Shown here in pieces: positions 1-16,192 of a DNA stretch of 64,000 nucleotides. This stretch comes from Macrobrachium rosenbergii. Lineage: Eukaryota > Arthropoda > Malacostraca > Decapoda > Palaemonidae. The position numbers were made by a program, and so were the translations under genes. The notes below the pieces were generated by a model. That model did not search any database, was not told where the DNA came from, and saw only the letters and a list, made by a program, of their open reading frames with translations. Each line of letters opens with the position of its first letter. Position 1 is the stretch's first letter. The DNA is taken from NCBI RefSeq assembly GCF_040412425.1, contig NC_089755.1, forward strand, positions 50,612,798 through 50,676,797, given 5' to 3'.

Positions 1-45
1 GATTTTTAACATCTGAAACAAGCTTATTCACCTCTCTTCAGTTCA

Positions 46-48
<3 letters not shown>

Positions 49-105
<57 letters not shown>
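49..105. repeat. (AG)n microsatellite
   Basis: Uninterrupted dinucleotide tract. Confidence 0.98.
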
Positions 106-108
<3 letters not shown>

Positions 109-562
109 TACTGAAACTTGGAATAAATCTCAGCGGTTCGTTGCTTGTGGCAGTGGGTTACTTTGAGACCCGAAAACGACTAAGGTGAGATCATGTAAGA
201 TTCATTATCTGCAGCAGCAATCACAGTAAAAACATTCACAAACTCTTCGAAGAGGCATTGCCAAAAATCGACGCGCATCCAGATTCTTACCCGGCAGTAC
301 AAGTACTAATGCCATTCGTTCTCCGAATGCCCGTGGGAATCAGAATAAGGGGTTCGGGTACTTAGTTATGCACCCTAATCAAATCACCCTCACCTTTACG
401 GTTTGAATCAGGTTTTGGTAACAGAGATCGAGCATCACGTCGGACTTTATCTGGATGTTCTTTTATTCCTTGTTATCTGTTTTCTAACTTTTGCGGATTG
501 TTTTTCCTTTAAATCTGATACTTAATTATTTAATTAACGTGATGTAATTGTCCTGTATTCTT

Positions 563-588
563 TCTCTCTCTCTCTCTCTCTCTCTCTG
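563..588. repeat. (CT)n microsatellite
   Basis: Uninterrupted short tract. Confidence 0.95.
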
Positions 589-955
589 GATACACGTACA
601 ACTATAAATTCTCTCACAATTGTAGCATCTCTCCAATAAATGGATCTTGGTCTAAAAGGAGCAGCATGTCGGCGATCATTTTTGGAAATACGTGAAATAT
701 GGCGTTGCAGCACAATCCTTTCGGGAAAGCTGTCATAAATCTTTTCTACTCCTTTTGCAGATTTTTTTTCCTGCCTTCTGAAAATGCCAGGTCTTTATTC
801 TCTGCGGCTCTCTCCTCCTCCTCGCGTGGGCTTGAACGTTTCAAGAAGTGTTTCTGAAAGTTATGGCCATTTGGCGCGTTTCATATGAAGGCCTTGACTT
901 TATATGAAACCACTACTACTACGAATAATAATAATAATAATATGTAGAAATTGTA

Positions 956-958
<3 letters not shown>

Positions 959-1021
<63 letters not shown>
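959..1021. repeat. (AT)n microsatellite
   Basis: Uninterrupted tract. Confidence 0.97.
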
Positions 1022-1026
<5 letters not shown>

Positions 1027-2370
1027 TATATGTATATATGTATTTCGACGCATCCTCGGAAACGCTGAACCATCAATGTTCAGAAATGGATGTAGGCGAT
1101 ATATAGCTTGTTTATTTAAAGGTTTCAGACAACAATTATATTGAAAAAAAAAATGTTACAACAATTCTTTTGAAAGAATATAATTCCAATAAAAGTTGTT
1201 CTCGATTTCAGTGTTAAGGTAGTAACTACTCTCAGAAAGAAAACTAAGCAAATGAGAATGCTTGGCTATGCTTGAAATCATATTCCATCAGAAATCATTT
1301 TCCTTGGGTACAGTTGTCATTAAACAGTTTCATCAAGAGAATATTTGTGTTAGTGTTTTGTGCGTTTATTTATGTAAGCACGTATTTTGCACAGTTTAAT
1401 TGTAAAAAGGAAAGTGTTATACCCTGTGGCCATGCAAGTTCGGCATTTTTCTTAGTAAATTAGTGTTAATAGCAGTTAAAATATGCAAGACAAGCGGAAT
1501 GTCAGGAGGCACACTGGAGATTTAGTGAAAGTTGTCTGAAGGAACCTTACGAGATATTAGTTTATTTCAGATATTAGTTTATTTCTAGGGGAATGTTTTG
1601 TATGTACTGTAGTTCGTAATGTTTGCCTGTTGCTGATCTACTATATCGGTGAATGCCATCTTTTTTAGATTAAAAAGTGTAGATATCGTTTCAAAAGCAG
1701 TTTTAGATTTATGACAGCCATGTTGGTTTCCATCTATCACAGTAACGTTGTAATCTTTCTTGTTGTTGAAATTCATTAAAATTCCCCTCCGAAATCCCTA
1801 AAGATATTAATAGAATTAAATTCGTATTTAGTTTTTGTTGTCGGAATAAATCACCCCCAAAATTACGTTAAGTTTACTATAAAGTTTACGAAAATTAATG
1901 TAATTTATGACTTTGTAAACCGTATGGATGGGAAGTCCTTTTTACCGTCATGTCACGAACTAAAGAAAATACACGAAATAAAACAATAAAAATGAAAATT
2001 TCTGACTTGAAATTGAGGTCATGGAAAGGAAAAGTACTTGTGCATAGAAAAAGCAAACGAACGCAGAGTGAAAAAAAATCTCGCAAGGAACGACGAGATG
2101 GCAGGATACGTTGGATGAACAGACGGAACAAACTTTTGAGAATCAAAAAAAAAAAAAAAAAAGATGCATATTATCCGGGGAAAGGAAAAAGAAAATGGAG
2201 CGCATGCGAGAGACGAGAGGCACTTATTAATGTCTGCCTTAAGGTCGACTTACCGGGGATAAGAATTTTTTGGGTAGGTTGTTATGAGATGACTTTAAGT
2301 TAATGGCCGGCGTCGGACGGTATCTCATCATGTATGCTGGAGGCCTCGCTACTTTTGAGAAGGGATGGAT

Positions 2371-2425
2371 AACGCGCGCGCGCGCACACACATACACGCG
2401 CACACAATACACACACACATACATG
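2371..2425. repeat. (CG)n/(CA)n alternating tract, Z-DNA-prone
   Basis: GCGCGCGCGCGC runs into CACACA and ACACGCGCACAC segments; strictly alternating purine and pyrimidine over most of its length. Confidence 0.85.
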
Positions 2426-2519
2426 AGTGTAATTAAGTACGTGCAAAACATACGATGGTAGTAATCCATGTCATATTTCAGTTTAATAATTTTGTATCAT
2501 GTCAGATGTGAGTTTTCTA

Positions 2520-2955
2520 TGCGATTTGAGCCAAAATTAAGTTTTTTTTCTTCATTTTTTACTATATGAGCCACAATTGAGCCTTTTTATTGAGCTGAAA
2601 ATCAGATTTTTTACGATCTAGGCCAAAAGTAAGCCTTTTTTTTTAAAGACCTCAGCCAAGATTAAGCGTTGTTTTGTTATACGACCTGAGCCAAAATTAA
2701 GCTTTTCTTGTTATAAGATCTTGGCCAAAATTAAGCGTTGGTTATTTATACGATCTGAATCAAAATTAACTGGCGTTTTGTTATACGATCTGAGTCAAAA
2801 TTAAGTTTTTTTACGAACCGAGCCAAAAATTAAGCCTTTTTTTAACGATCTGATTCAAAATTAAGTGCATTTTTTTACGATCTGAGCCAGAATTAAGCGT
2901 TGGTTATTTTTACGATCTGAACCAAAATTAACCGTTGCAATTTTTACGATCCGAG
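2520..2955. repeat. Degenerate minisatellite of about 12 units (ACGATCTGAGCCAAAATTAAG)
   Basis: Units of about 30-45 bp share the core CTGAGCCAAAATTAAGC followed by a T-rich spacer of variable length and TACGAT. About twelve units with substitutions and spacer length changes; non-coding. Confidence 0.85.
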
Positions 2956-3143
2956 CTAGTGAGAGTTTTGATAGATTTAAAATTTTATGGCAGATTTAAA
3001 TTACGTCGAAATACGGTTGTCTGCATTGCTGTTCAGCACGAAGCAAGAAGCAGTGGCGGAAAAAGGACGGTAAAAAGGAAAACATTGTTAGAGCGACTAA
3101 GCGAACAATAAAATCTTTCGAGGTGTGATTATGTAATATTAAG

Positions 3144-3215
3144 GATGGAAGGATACAAATATGGAATTTAGGACTAAAGCTTAAGTACAAAAGCCAAGGA
3201 GGCCCATTCAGCACT
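3144..3215 (-). repeat. Diverged inverted fragment of the same SINE-like repeat
   Basis: On the minus strand it resembles the 3' end of the 3459-3769 repeat (CATTCAGCACTT versus the inverse of AGCGCTGAATG, then a CCAAAG-like and ATTC-AAT tail). Short and diverged. Confidence 0.5.
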
Positions 3216-3458
3216 TAGCTGCGATGGTCAAGTGTTTCTTTCAAGAAAAAAAGTTTTCCCTCACATGGCGGACTTGACCCCATACTTAAAAGATAAATCA
3301 CCGACGCTTAGATCAGGTTTGGATAAAATTATCATCAGCGGCTGAACGAAGTGTCATTTTATTGTTTTGAATTAATATGGCAGTCGACGTCTGTAGTCCT
3401 TGGCATGACAGCAGGTCGAAGTAACCAGATTAGTTACCGTGCCTGACAACGCATGTTT

Positions 3459-3769
3459 CCCCATAGGGGGGTTAGTGCCTTCAGTGCACCTCATGCGGTG
3501 CACTGTAGGCATTACTAAAGGTTCTTTGCAGCGTGCCTTCGGTCCCTAGCTGCAACCCCTTTCGTTCCTTTTACTCTACCTCCTTTCATATTCTCTTTCT
3601 TCCATCTTACTTTCCACCCTCTCCTAACAATTGATTCAGTGCAACTGCGAGGTTTTCCTCCTGTTACACCTTTCAGACCTTTTACTGTCAATTTCCGTTT
3701 CAGCGCTGAATGACCTCATAGGTCCCAGTGCTTGGGCTTTGGCCTTAATTCTATATTCAATTCAATTCC
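3459..3769 (+). repeat. SINE-like interspersed repeat typical of decapods
   Basis: Begins near CCCCATAGGGGGGTTAGTGC and ends with GCGCTGAATGACCTCATAGG, GTCCCAGTGCTTGGGCTTTG and a TTCAATTCAATTCC tail. I recall this consensus as an abundant short repeat in decapod genomic and transcript sequences. Non-coding and little diverged from the form I remember, so probably a fairly recent copy. Confidence 0.75.
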
Positions 3770-4459
3770 TAACGCATGTTTAGCATATCAAAAAAAATAT
3801 CCCACAGGTTTTTTTTTTTTTTGCCGTATGACCCACATTAAGCTGGTTAAAATGAAAATGATTTATGCCGAGGGCTTTATCAGAATTACGCTGCATTAAA
3901 TTTCCAGTTGTAAAATTCAGACGCGAGAATTTTTCGAAATGGTGAACTGTTAATGCATGGTATCCAGGGAACTGCACAATTCTATATCGTTTTCCATATG
4001 CTCGGTGTTCCACGAGTTGTCTCTGCAGGGAGATACATTTGTCCGCGTATAACGTCACATTACGCTATGAAATATTTCCTTTAAAGGGATACAGTCTTAT
4101 GTTTATCAGAGCATTTTTCCGCATCCATTCTTTTGCGTCTTATAAAATGTGGTAAATCGTTAACCAGGCACAAAAATGTCACGTTCGTGAATGTTATTTG
4201 TGTTGTTATGGAATGATTTTGAATTGTTTTGTATATTAGTAGACTTTAATTGGATACACAGTAATGTTTGCTGTCAAGATTCGTCTGAGAATTTAAAGTA
4301 AATCCAGCTGTCTCGAGATAGCAAAACTTCAACGTAATTCGACGAACTGTGATGTCTGCTCTTCATTCGTTACCATAGTCTTCATTTACATAAAACTCAT
4401 CTTGCTGCACGAAAGGAAATCAACATTGGCTTGATTCAGCAGGTTGACAAATTAAAACT

Positions 4460-4572
4460 GAAAAAAAATGTTTACAAAAAATCGTTGAATAAAAAAATCT
4501 TTAAAAAAATCGGTGAATAAAAACATTTTAAAAAAATCGTTGAATAAAAAAATATTTAAAAAATCGTTCAAT
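4460..4572. repeat. A-rich tandem repeat, four units
   Basis: Four units of about 29 bp with the core AAAATCGTTGAATAAAAA. Non-coding. Confidence 0.8.
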
Positions 4573-6123
4573 CGTCTATAATTGTATGTTCATACTTATG
4601 ACAAGGACCCTGTCAAAAAGATGCTTATTAATATATTTATATGCAAATGCTTTGAGTTTTAGAGCCTTTTCTCGAAAGGGTTTGTACGTAATAAGAATTT
4701 CCTTTGGCGCTGTATTTGTATAATAATATATTAAAGAAATGTTTGCAGTCGGGACAAAAGGCCCTTTGTATTTTAGCATACTGTCGAGTACACTTCCGGC
4801 AGTTCCAAACAGGAGGTAGGATTAGCATTTTGATTGTACGGTTGCTTCTGGTTAGACGCATTTACGACACCAAACAAAAGTTTGGAGCTGTGGTGGGTAC
4901 TTCATTCATTTTAAATATTTATGTTTATTGTAGCATTTCGGCGCTGTAAAGAATTAGATTTTTTAGTTCATTTGAAGATTTGTTTTTCTTTATTTAGGTG
5001 CATTTTTTGTACTCTTAAATATTTTTCCTTTCGGTTCCTTGAGTAAATTTTGTAGTATAATAATAGGTGGTCTGTACGTCGTAAAAAGTATTTCAGTTTA
5101 AAAAAATTAACTTTGTACTATTGGCTTTATTTTTTCAGAATTCATAAAATAATTAAATTGCATTACCTATGCTGATTGGCTGTAATAGGTTTATATTAAT
5201 ATATTTTATTTAAATTTAAAGTTCTAGGTACAACAAATCCTATTTTTTGGCTCTTTAAAATCTTTTACCCCAAGATTTTCCTGCTGTACGATATTATATT
5301 ATAAGTAATAATTATCCAACCTCAAGATTAGTTTTGTCAAGAGGAACTTATTTTCTCTTAATTTTTATTCATTGGAAAAATTCACTTTCCAGGGTGGATA
5401 ATATTGTCTGATGCACCTTCTTTTCTGGCGGCACATTGCTCTTCTTACCCATAAATACTGAAAATTGAGGGGGAGGCAGGAGAGACATATATATACATAT
5501 GTATGTATGTATTTATGTATGTATATATATATATTTTTTATTTCTTCCCTTTTATTATTATAATTATCATAATCTTTTGGGGTAGGGACGTCTGTCTCAA
5601 TATTGGCGCTTGTAAAGTATGCAGAATGAAATTGCCCTTGGCCCTACCCAGCGCTCATGGTGTTCTCGTTCTGCCTACTGTTGGACTTTCCGTCTCGACA
5701 CTCTTATATTACCCTCATTTTTATCGGTATGTGTACAACAGTATAGATTTACTCAAGCTTGACTGGCCATCTTGGCCCGCTTTGATGTTACCGTCATTTT
5801 GATAATCCACCCATTAAAAAAAACACACAAGCGTTCAGAAACTTCCAACAAAACTTGTGGGCCTGATACGCGAGATAATTATCCTTGGTAAGTCCAAACG
5901 CCAACGGCAAAATCCGTTCATTACTCCGCAGGTCTCCACTGAAGGGGAATTTAGCAATACGGGCCTGCAAAGTGCTTGGATTCGCGACTTGATTGCCAAT
6001 AAATGCCATATGCCATTGCCCTATACGCTGAAGTGGGCTTTACTGGTACTTCTGGCGAACTTTCGGGGTCTGGTGTAAGTGACGGCGGGGCATATTGGTT
6101 CCCGAAAAGGTAGCAGAATGAGA

Positions 6124-6226
<103 letters not shown>

Positions 6227-7396
6227 CATACATATTTATATATATGTGTGTGTATGTATGTATGTAGTATGTATGTATAAATGTAAATATATCTATACAC
6301 ATACTTGTGGACTATCTTTAAAGAGGTTGACCATTCACAAGGATTACAAAACCGCTCTCATCCCCGTGTTTAAATATTTCAAAATGAAATCCCCAAATTC
6401 TATTTTTCTGTGTGTTTAAGCTTAGACTGCGAATAAAAGGTAGGAGTGACATTCAGTTTTTCTACCGATCTCCCGGAAATTAATGTAAACGTAGACGAAT
6501 TTATCTCAGTATAACTTCAATAATTGTTCGTTAAGAGAAAAGTTTTCAAAAACAGCAAAAAGTAGATAGGCTTTCTAATCGGAGGGATTTCACATCAGCT
6601 GATAGGTCTGGGTTGGGGGGGTTCCTTCCCCAAGTAGGAATTTGCTTCTCCGAGAGAAAATAAGATGATTTGCAGCAGTCTAACTGAAAAAGGGTTCAAA
6701 ACGTAATCTTCGCTTGAAATGCTCCGGTAACGAAAATATCCAGAAGTGGTGAAAATATCTTCTCTTTCGAGTTTGTAAGATCCAGAGGGAAAGTCGCCCA
6801 CAAAAACGGCTTCAGTTTCATGAACGATTTCAAGAGTTCAGGCTCAGGCTCAGGAACAGAAGAGACGAACGCTACACCAAACCGGTAGTTGGCAGGATGT
6901 GCCGAGAGCGAGCTTGGAGGTCTATCAAGTCTTCAGAAAACTCGGGCCTAAAGTCCGGTTTCTACTCAGTCGAGGCTTGATAGTACTGGAGTGCACCAAC
7001 TGACAAGTGTTCATTTAACAGATTTACCCAGTCTCGTAAAACTTGCTTTCGGAAGAGTGCGATATTAATTTCCGTCATAGAATCTGTTCATTGGGCAGGT
7101 TTTCAAAATCATTTGGCAGCTGAGCTATCAGATTTGGCTAGCATTCCGATGCCATGGTCTGGCATGCCGAGAAAGAGGAGAAAATTTATGCCTTTGCTTT
7201 CCGTTCATTGTTTCCTCTTTCTCCCAGGAATTTATATGATATAAGTATATTTGGTTACTAGAGTAATAGATGGTAGGGCCTTTGATTTGAGGAAACTAGT
7301 TTACAGTTCCTCACTCAAGTTGCCATGGATCCGAGTTTTTTTTTATGTACACAACAAGCTATACTATTATAACTTGTTTTCCAGATAATCACATAT

Positions 7397-7400
<4 letters not shown>

Positions 7401-7476
<76 letters not shown>
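7401..7476. repeat. (GA)n microsatellite
   Basis: Uninterrupted 76-bp tract about 300 bp before the 30-bp minisatellite. Confidence 0.98.
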
Positions 7477-7479
<3 letters not shown>

Positions 7480-7772
7480 GTCTGTTAAATTACATTCCCG
7501 ATTGTTGTCTTTTTGTATTTATGACGTGCAGTTAGAGGACCCCAGAGGAGTTTAAAGCAGAGATAAAAAAACCTTAGCCATGTCAAATACATCTCTTGTT
7601 CATTTCATGCCACCCGACGTACTGTGACTGGGCAATCGTGAAGTTGGAAGACAAAAAGGGTGGGTGGCAACATGGGTCGGAGGTCGGCGAAACAATGGGG
7701 TACAGGAAAGTGAGTGAAGTTGGTGAGAAAAAGGTCGATGACAAAATGGTTTACAAGAAGATGGGTGACAAG

Positions 7773-8403
7773 GTGGGTGGGAAGAGGATGGGTGACAAAG
7801 AGGTGGGTGGGAAGAAGATGGGTGACGAGGAGGTGGGTAGGAATAAGATGGGTGACAAGGAGGTGGGTGGGAATAAGATGGGTGACAAGGAGGTAGGTGG
7901 GAAGAAGATGGGTGACCAGGAGGTGGGTGGGAAGAAGATGGGTGACCAGGAGGTGGGTGGGAAGAAGATGGGTGACAAGGAGGTGGGTGGGAAGAAGATG
8001 GGTGACCAGGAGGTGGGTGGGAAGAAGATGGGTGACCAGGAGGTGGGTGGGAAGAAGATGGGTGACAAGGAGGTGGGTGGGAAGAAGATGGGTGACAAGG
8101 AGGTGGGTGGGAAGATGATGGGTGACGAGGAGGTGGGTGGGAAGAAAATGGGTGACGAGGAGGTGGGTGGGAAGAAGATGAGTGACGAGGAGGTGGGTGG
8201 GAAGATGATGGGTGACGAGGAGGTGGGTGGGAAGAAGATGGGTGACGAGGAGGTGGGTGGGAAGAAGATGGGTGACTAGGAGGTGGGTGGGAAGAAGATG
8301 GGTGACGAGGAGGTGGGCGGGAAGAAGATGGGTGACTAGGAGGTAGGTGGGAAGAAGATGGGTGACAAGGAGGTGGGTGGGAAGAAGACGGGTGACAAGA
8401 AGA
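7773..8403. repeat. 30-bp G-rich minisatellite, about 21 units
   Basis: About 21 head-to-tail 30-bp units; the plus strand of each is GTGGGTGGGAAGAAGATGGG followed by TGACnAGGAG. Because 30 is divisible by three, the array is open in several frames on both strands (for example EVGGKKMGDK repeated on the plus strand), so the long frames here are a by-product and not evidence of a gene. Units differ mainly at one codon (aag, cag, gag or tag), and two units end the plus-strand frame with tag. In the middle the order cag-cag-aag occurs twice, a 90-bp higher-order unit. Each unit has three GGG runs on the plus strand. Confidence 0.95.
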
Positions 8404-13620
<5,217 letters not shown>

Positions 13621-14056
13621 ATATAATTAACCTAACCTAATGTGTTCGTAGGTTCATAATTATTCTAATAACGCGAGCAACAAAGCAACATGCAGAATTC
13701 TGCTTATGGTAAACGAAACAGAAAACACGATCCTTAAATAATTTCACCAATTACGAATTTTTCGTGAAGGTTTAATTCCCGTAACGCAATACTGGTCTTC
13801 CCTAAGGCGACTTCGACAACGATCGTCAGCGAAGCGACGTCAATGCACCACGTGTTTGCAATGCGCCAGCTTTCCCAGAGAAGAGGGAGCAGCGAACAGC
13901 AAAGTATAAGAAACAGAGATGTGTTACGGTGCTCGAGACCGGGTCGAGAGCAAAGTCAAATTCTGTACACGAAGCATTCATTCATAACTAACCTTCAAGT
14001 TGTTGTTTCCGTGGCCGTTTGAAAGGGAGAGGATGGATGCATACCCTTTAAGGATA

Positions 14057-14059
<3 letters not shown>

Positions 14060-14098
<39 letters not shown>
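14060..14098. repeat. (CT)n microsatellite
   Basis: Uninterrupted, just upstream of the GC-rich patch at 14.2-14.45 kb. Confidence 0.97.
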
Positions 14099-14102
<4 letters not shown>

Positions 14103-14199
14103 GTTTTCGTTTGCGTTGAGAATGCAAGTCCTCCGACACCGCCTATGGTTGCCTGAAAATCAGTCGCATGGCCACGCACACCCTTAAATCAATGACGAG

Positions 14200-14435
14200 A
14201 TAGTCGAAACCGTACGGTGGGGGCTCTTGGTTAAGTAGACGTCCCGTTCGTTTTCGAGTTCAGCCCGGAAATAAAAGAGGTAAACAATTTGAAAGTGAGA
14301 GGGAGCGCGTGCGGAGGCGGACTAAGAGGAGGAGCGGCGTCCTCTTTTCGCTCCAAAGACCACTGGGACACTGGTCTTCGGTTTAGCAGAATCAGCAGTG
14401 AGCAGACAGTAGCAGACATGCGATCTGGTTGGTTG
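14200..14435 (+). promoter_or_regulatory. GC-rich, CpG-rich promoter-like patch
   Basis: Markedly GC-richer than its surroundings, with a purine-rich stretch (GAGGGAGCGCGTGCGGAGG) followed by GAATCAGCAGTGAGCAGACA, which resembles an arthropod initiator plus 5' UTR. It ends in an ATG at 14418 with only six codons before a stop. A splice just after this ATG is conceivable but the donor candidates (GTTGTAG, GTAGGG) are weak. No downstream exon could be tied to it. Promoter status is inference from composition only. Confidence 0.18.
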
Positions 14436-14439
14436 TAGG

Positions 14440-16119
14440 GTATTTTGCTACCCGTTATCGTACACGGCTTTCGAATTGTCTTACTGAAGGCAGGCTCGCC
14501 GTTCTTTGGTTTGCTTTTGGTTATATGTCGTTATAAAATACCGGTCTGTAATGCTTTTATAAAAATGCACTGTTTCCATGGACATTCTTCAAACAATTCC
14601 CCCATATATACTTTTCACGTATGTGCTACATCTAACTAATTTTCGCCAAGTACAAATGTTTGCATTACCCTTGCCTGAGGTGATGATGGATCCTTATCAA
14701 GAAATAAGTATTATGCAAGATCTTGAAAACATCCTTTATCACGATTTAGCTACCTATGAATTGGCGTCCGCGAATTTCAGATGGAGTAACGCCATTTTGT
14801 ACTAAACATAATTCAACTTTGCCATTTGATGAATGATTTTTAGCATCTTGGCATGTTTAAGTACAGACTTTCTGTTGAGTTTCCTTGACGGTTTATTTAA
14901 TTTCTGGACTCTAGTATTGAATAAAAGGACATTCAACAGTGCTAGGACTCATGTGAACGACTAAGTTCCCAAAAACTATATTAAACAGAATACTTAAATA
15001 CTCGTTAGAAGCGAAATGATCGTCCTTTAGTTCTTGTAGGACTTCCATGAAAACTCGAGCTATCGAACGCGACCGAGGATTATCGTGCAGCCTGAAGTCA
15101 TCGCACCCTGACACCCGCCTTGCTTAACCGGCTCTTCTCACGCTCTCATTGAAATAAAATAACGATTTATAGAAAATCTCCTGATAAGATTAGCTCATTT
15201 TTCTTCATCAGTTTCCTTTCCTACTTTCGTGGGAAAGATAACGAAAAACTTCGTTTTCTGTCAAGGAGAAGTTATTGGGTTTTTCCTTCCCTGTCATTTT
15301 TTCAGTGGAAATAGGCTTGAGTCACACACAAGATAATGGGTCTTGCAGTATTATTCATGGAATTCAGGATGGTAATTTAATTAATATAAGTGGAGCAGTA
15401 TGTAATTTGTGTGAAAGATAATGAATGTCGCCTGCTGAATTTTTTTCATGATAGTTGTTCCCTCATAAAATGAAAACACCAATTGCTTAATAAAACAGGA
15501 CTTCATGTTTCTGTATTCCTTGACTTTATGGTACCAGAATGTTAATATGTCTTTCATATAACCATCTACCTATTTTTTGCAAAGCCTGGTGTGAATATAA
15601 AGAGAAAAGTACATTAGGATTTACGAGACCCTATAAGGTTGATTATACATCAACCGTAGAATGATTGGTATGCTTAGTCCTCTCCAAATTGCACTCCGTT
15701 CTTGCCATAAACGCCTTATATGGATTATACTGTCCATATTATTTAAAATCGTCAGTCTTCACCAAAAAGTACGGATCCCTTTGAATTTCTAACGTAGAGT
15801 CATGTCCAAGTCAAAATTGCATTCTGTAAAGGATGAAATATCGTTAAGGCCGGGCTATTCAACGAAATCGCCGTTTTCCCCAGGCCTTGAACGAATATTA
15901 CCCTGGGCGAAACGGTAAAAGAGACATTAGCTTTTTTATTATAAATGATGCCGTTAGAAGAGAGGTTTACGAGCATTGCAGAGGATACTTAAAAGGGGTA
16001 ACAGAAGTCCGTAGATTCGTGACGTTTCTCTCACCGCAGAGAAGACTACCGTAGGTAAGATTAATGCATTAGGATTAGGTCATCTGGTTAATCTTGATAT
16101 AATTTCACCACCGCCATAC

Positions 16120-16192
<73 letters not shown>

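Larger units (their letters stand above)
106..2500. other. No recognisable gene
   Basis: AT-rich DNA with the microsatellites listed separately. The frame at 1950-2303 (+) is Lys/Arg-rich because of A-rich sequence and shows no domain. Confidence 0.6.

Noticed and set aside
13628..13643. CCTAACCTAA, resembling the arthropod telomere repeat
   Set aside because: Only two units; expected by chance at the edge of an AT-rich tract.
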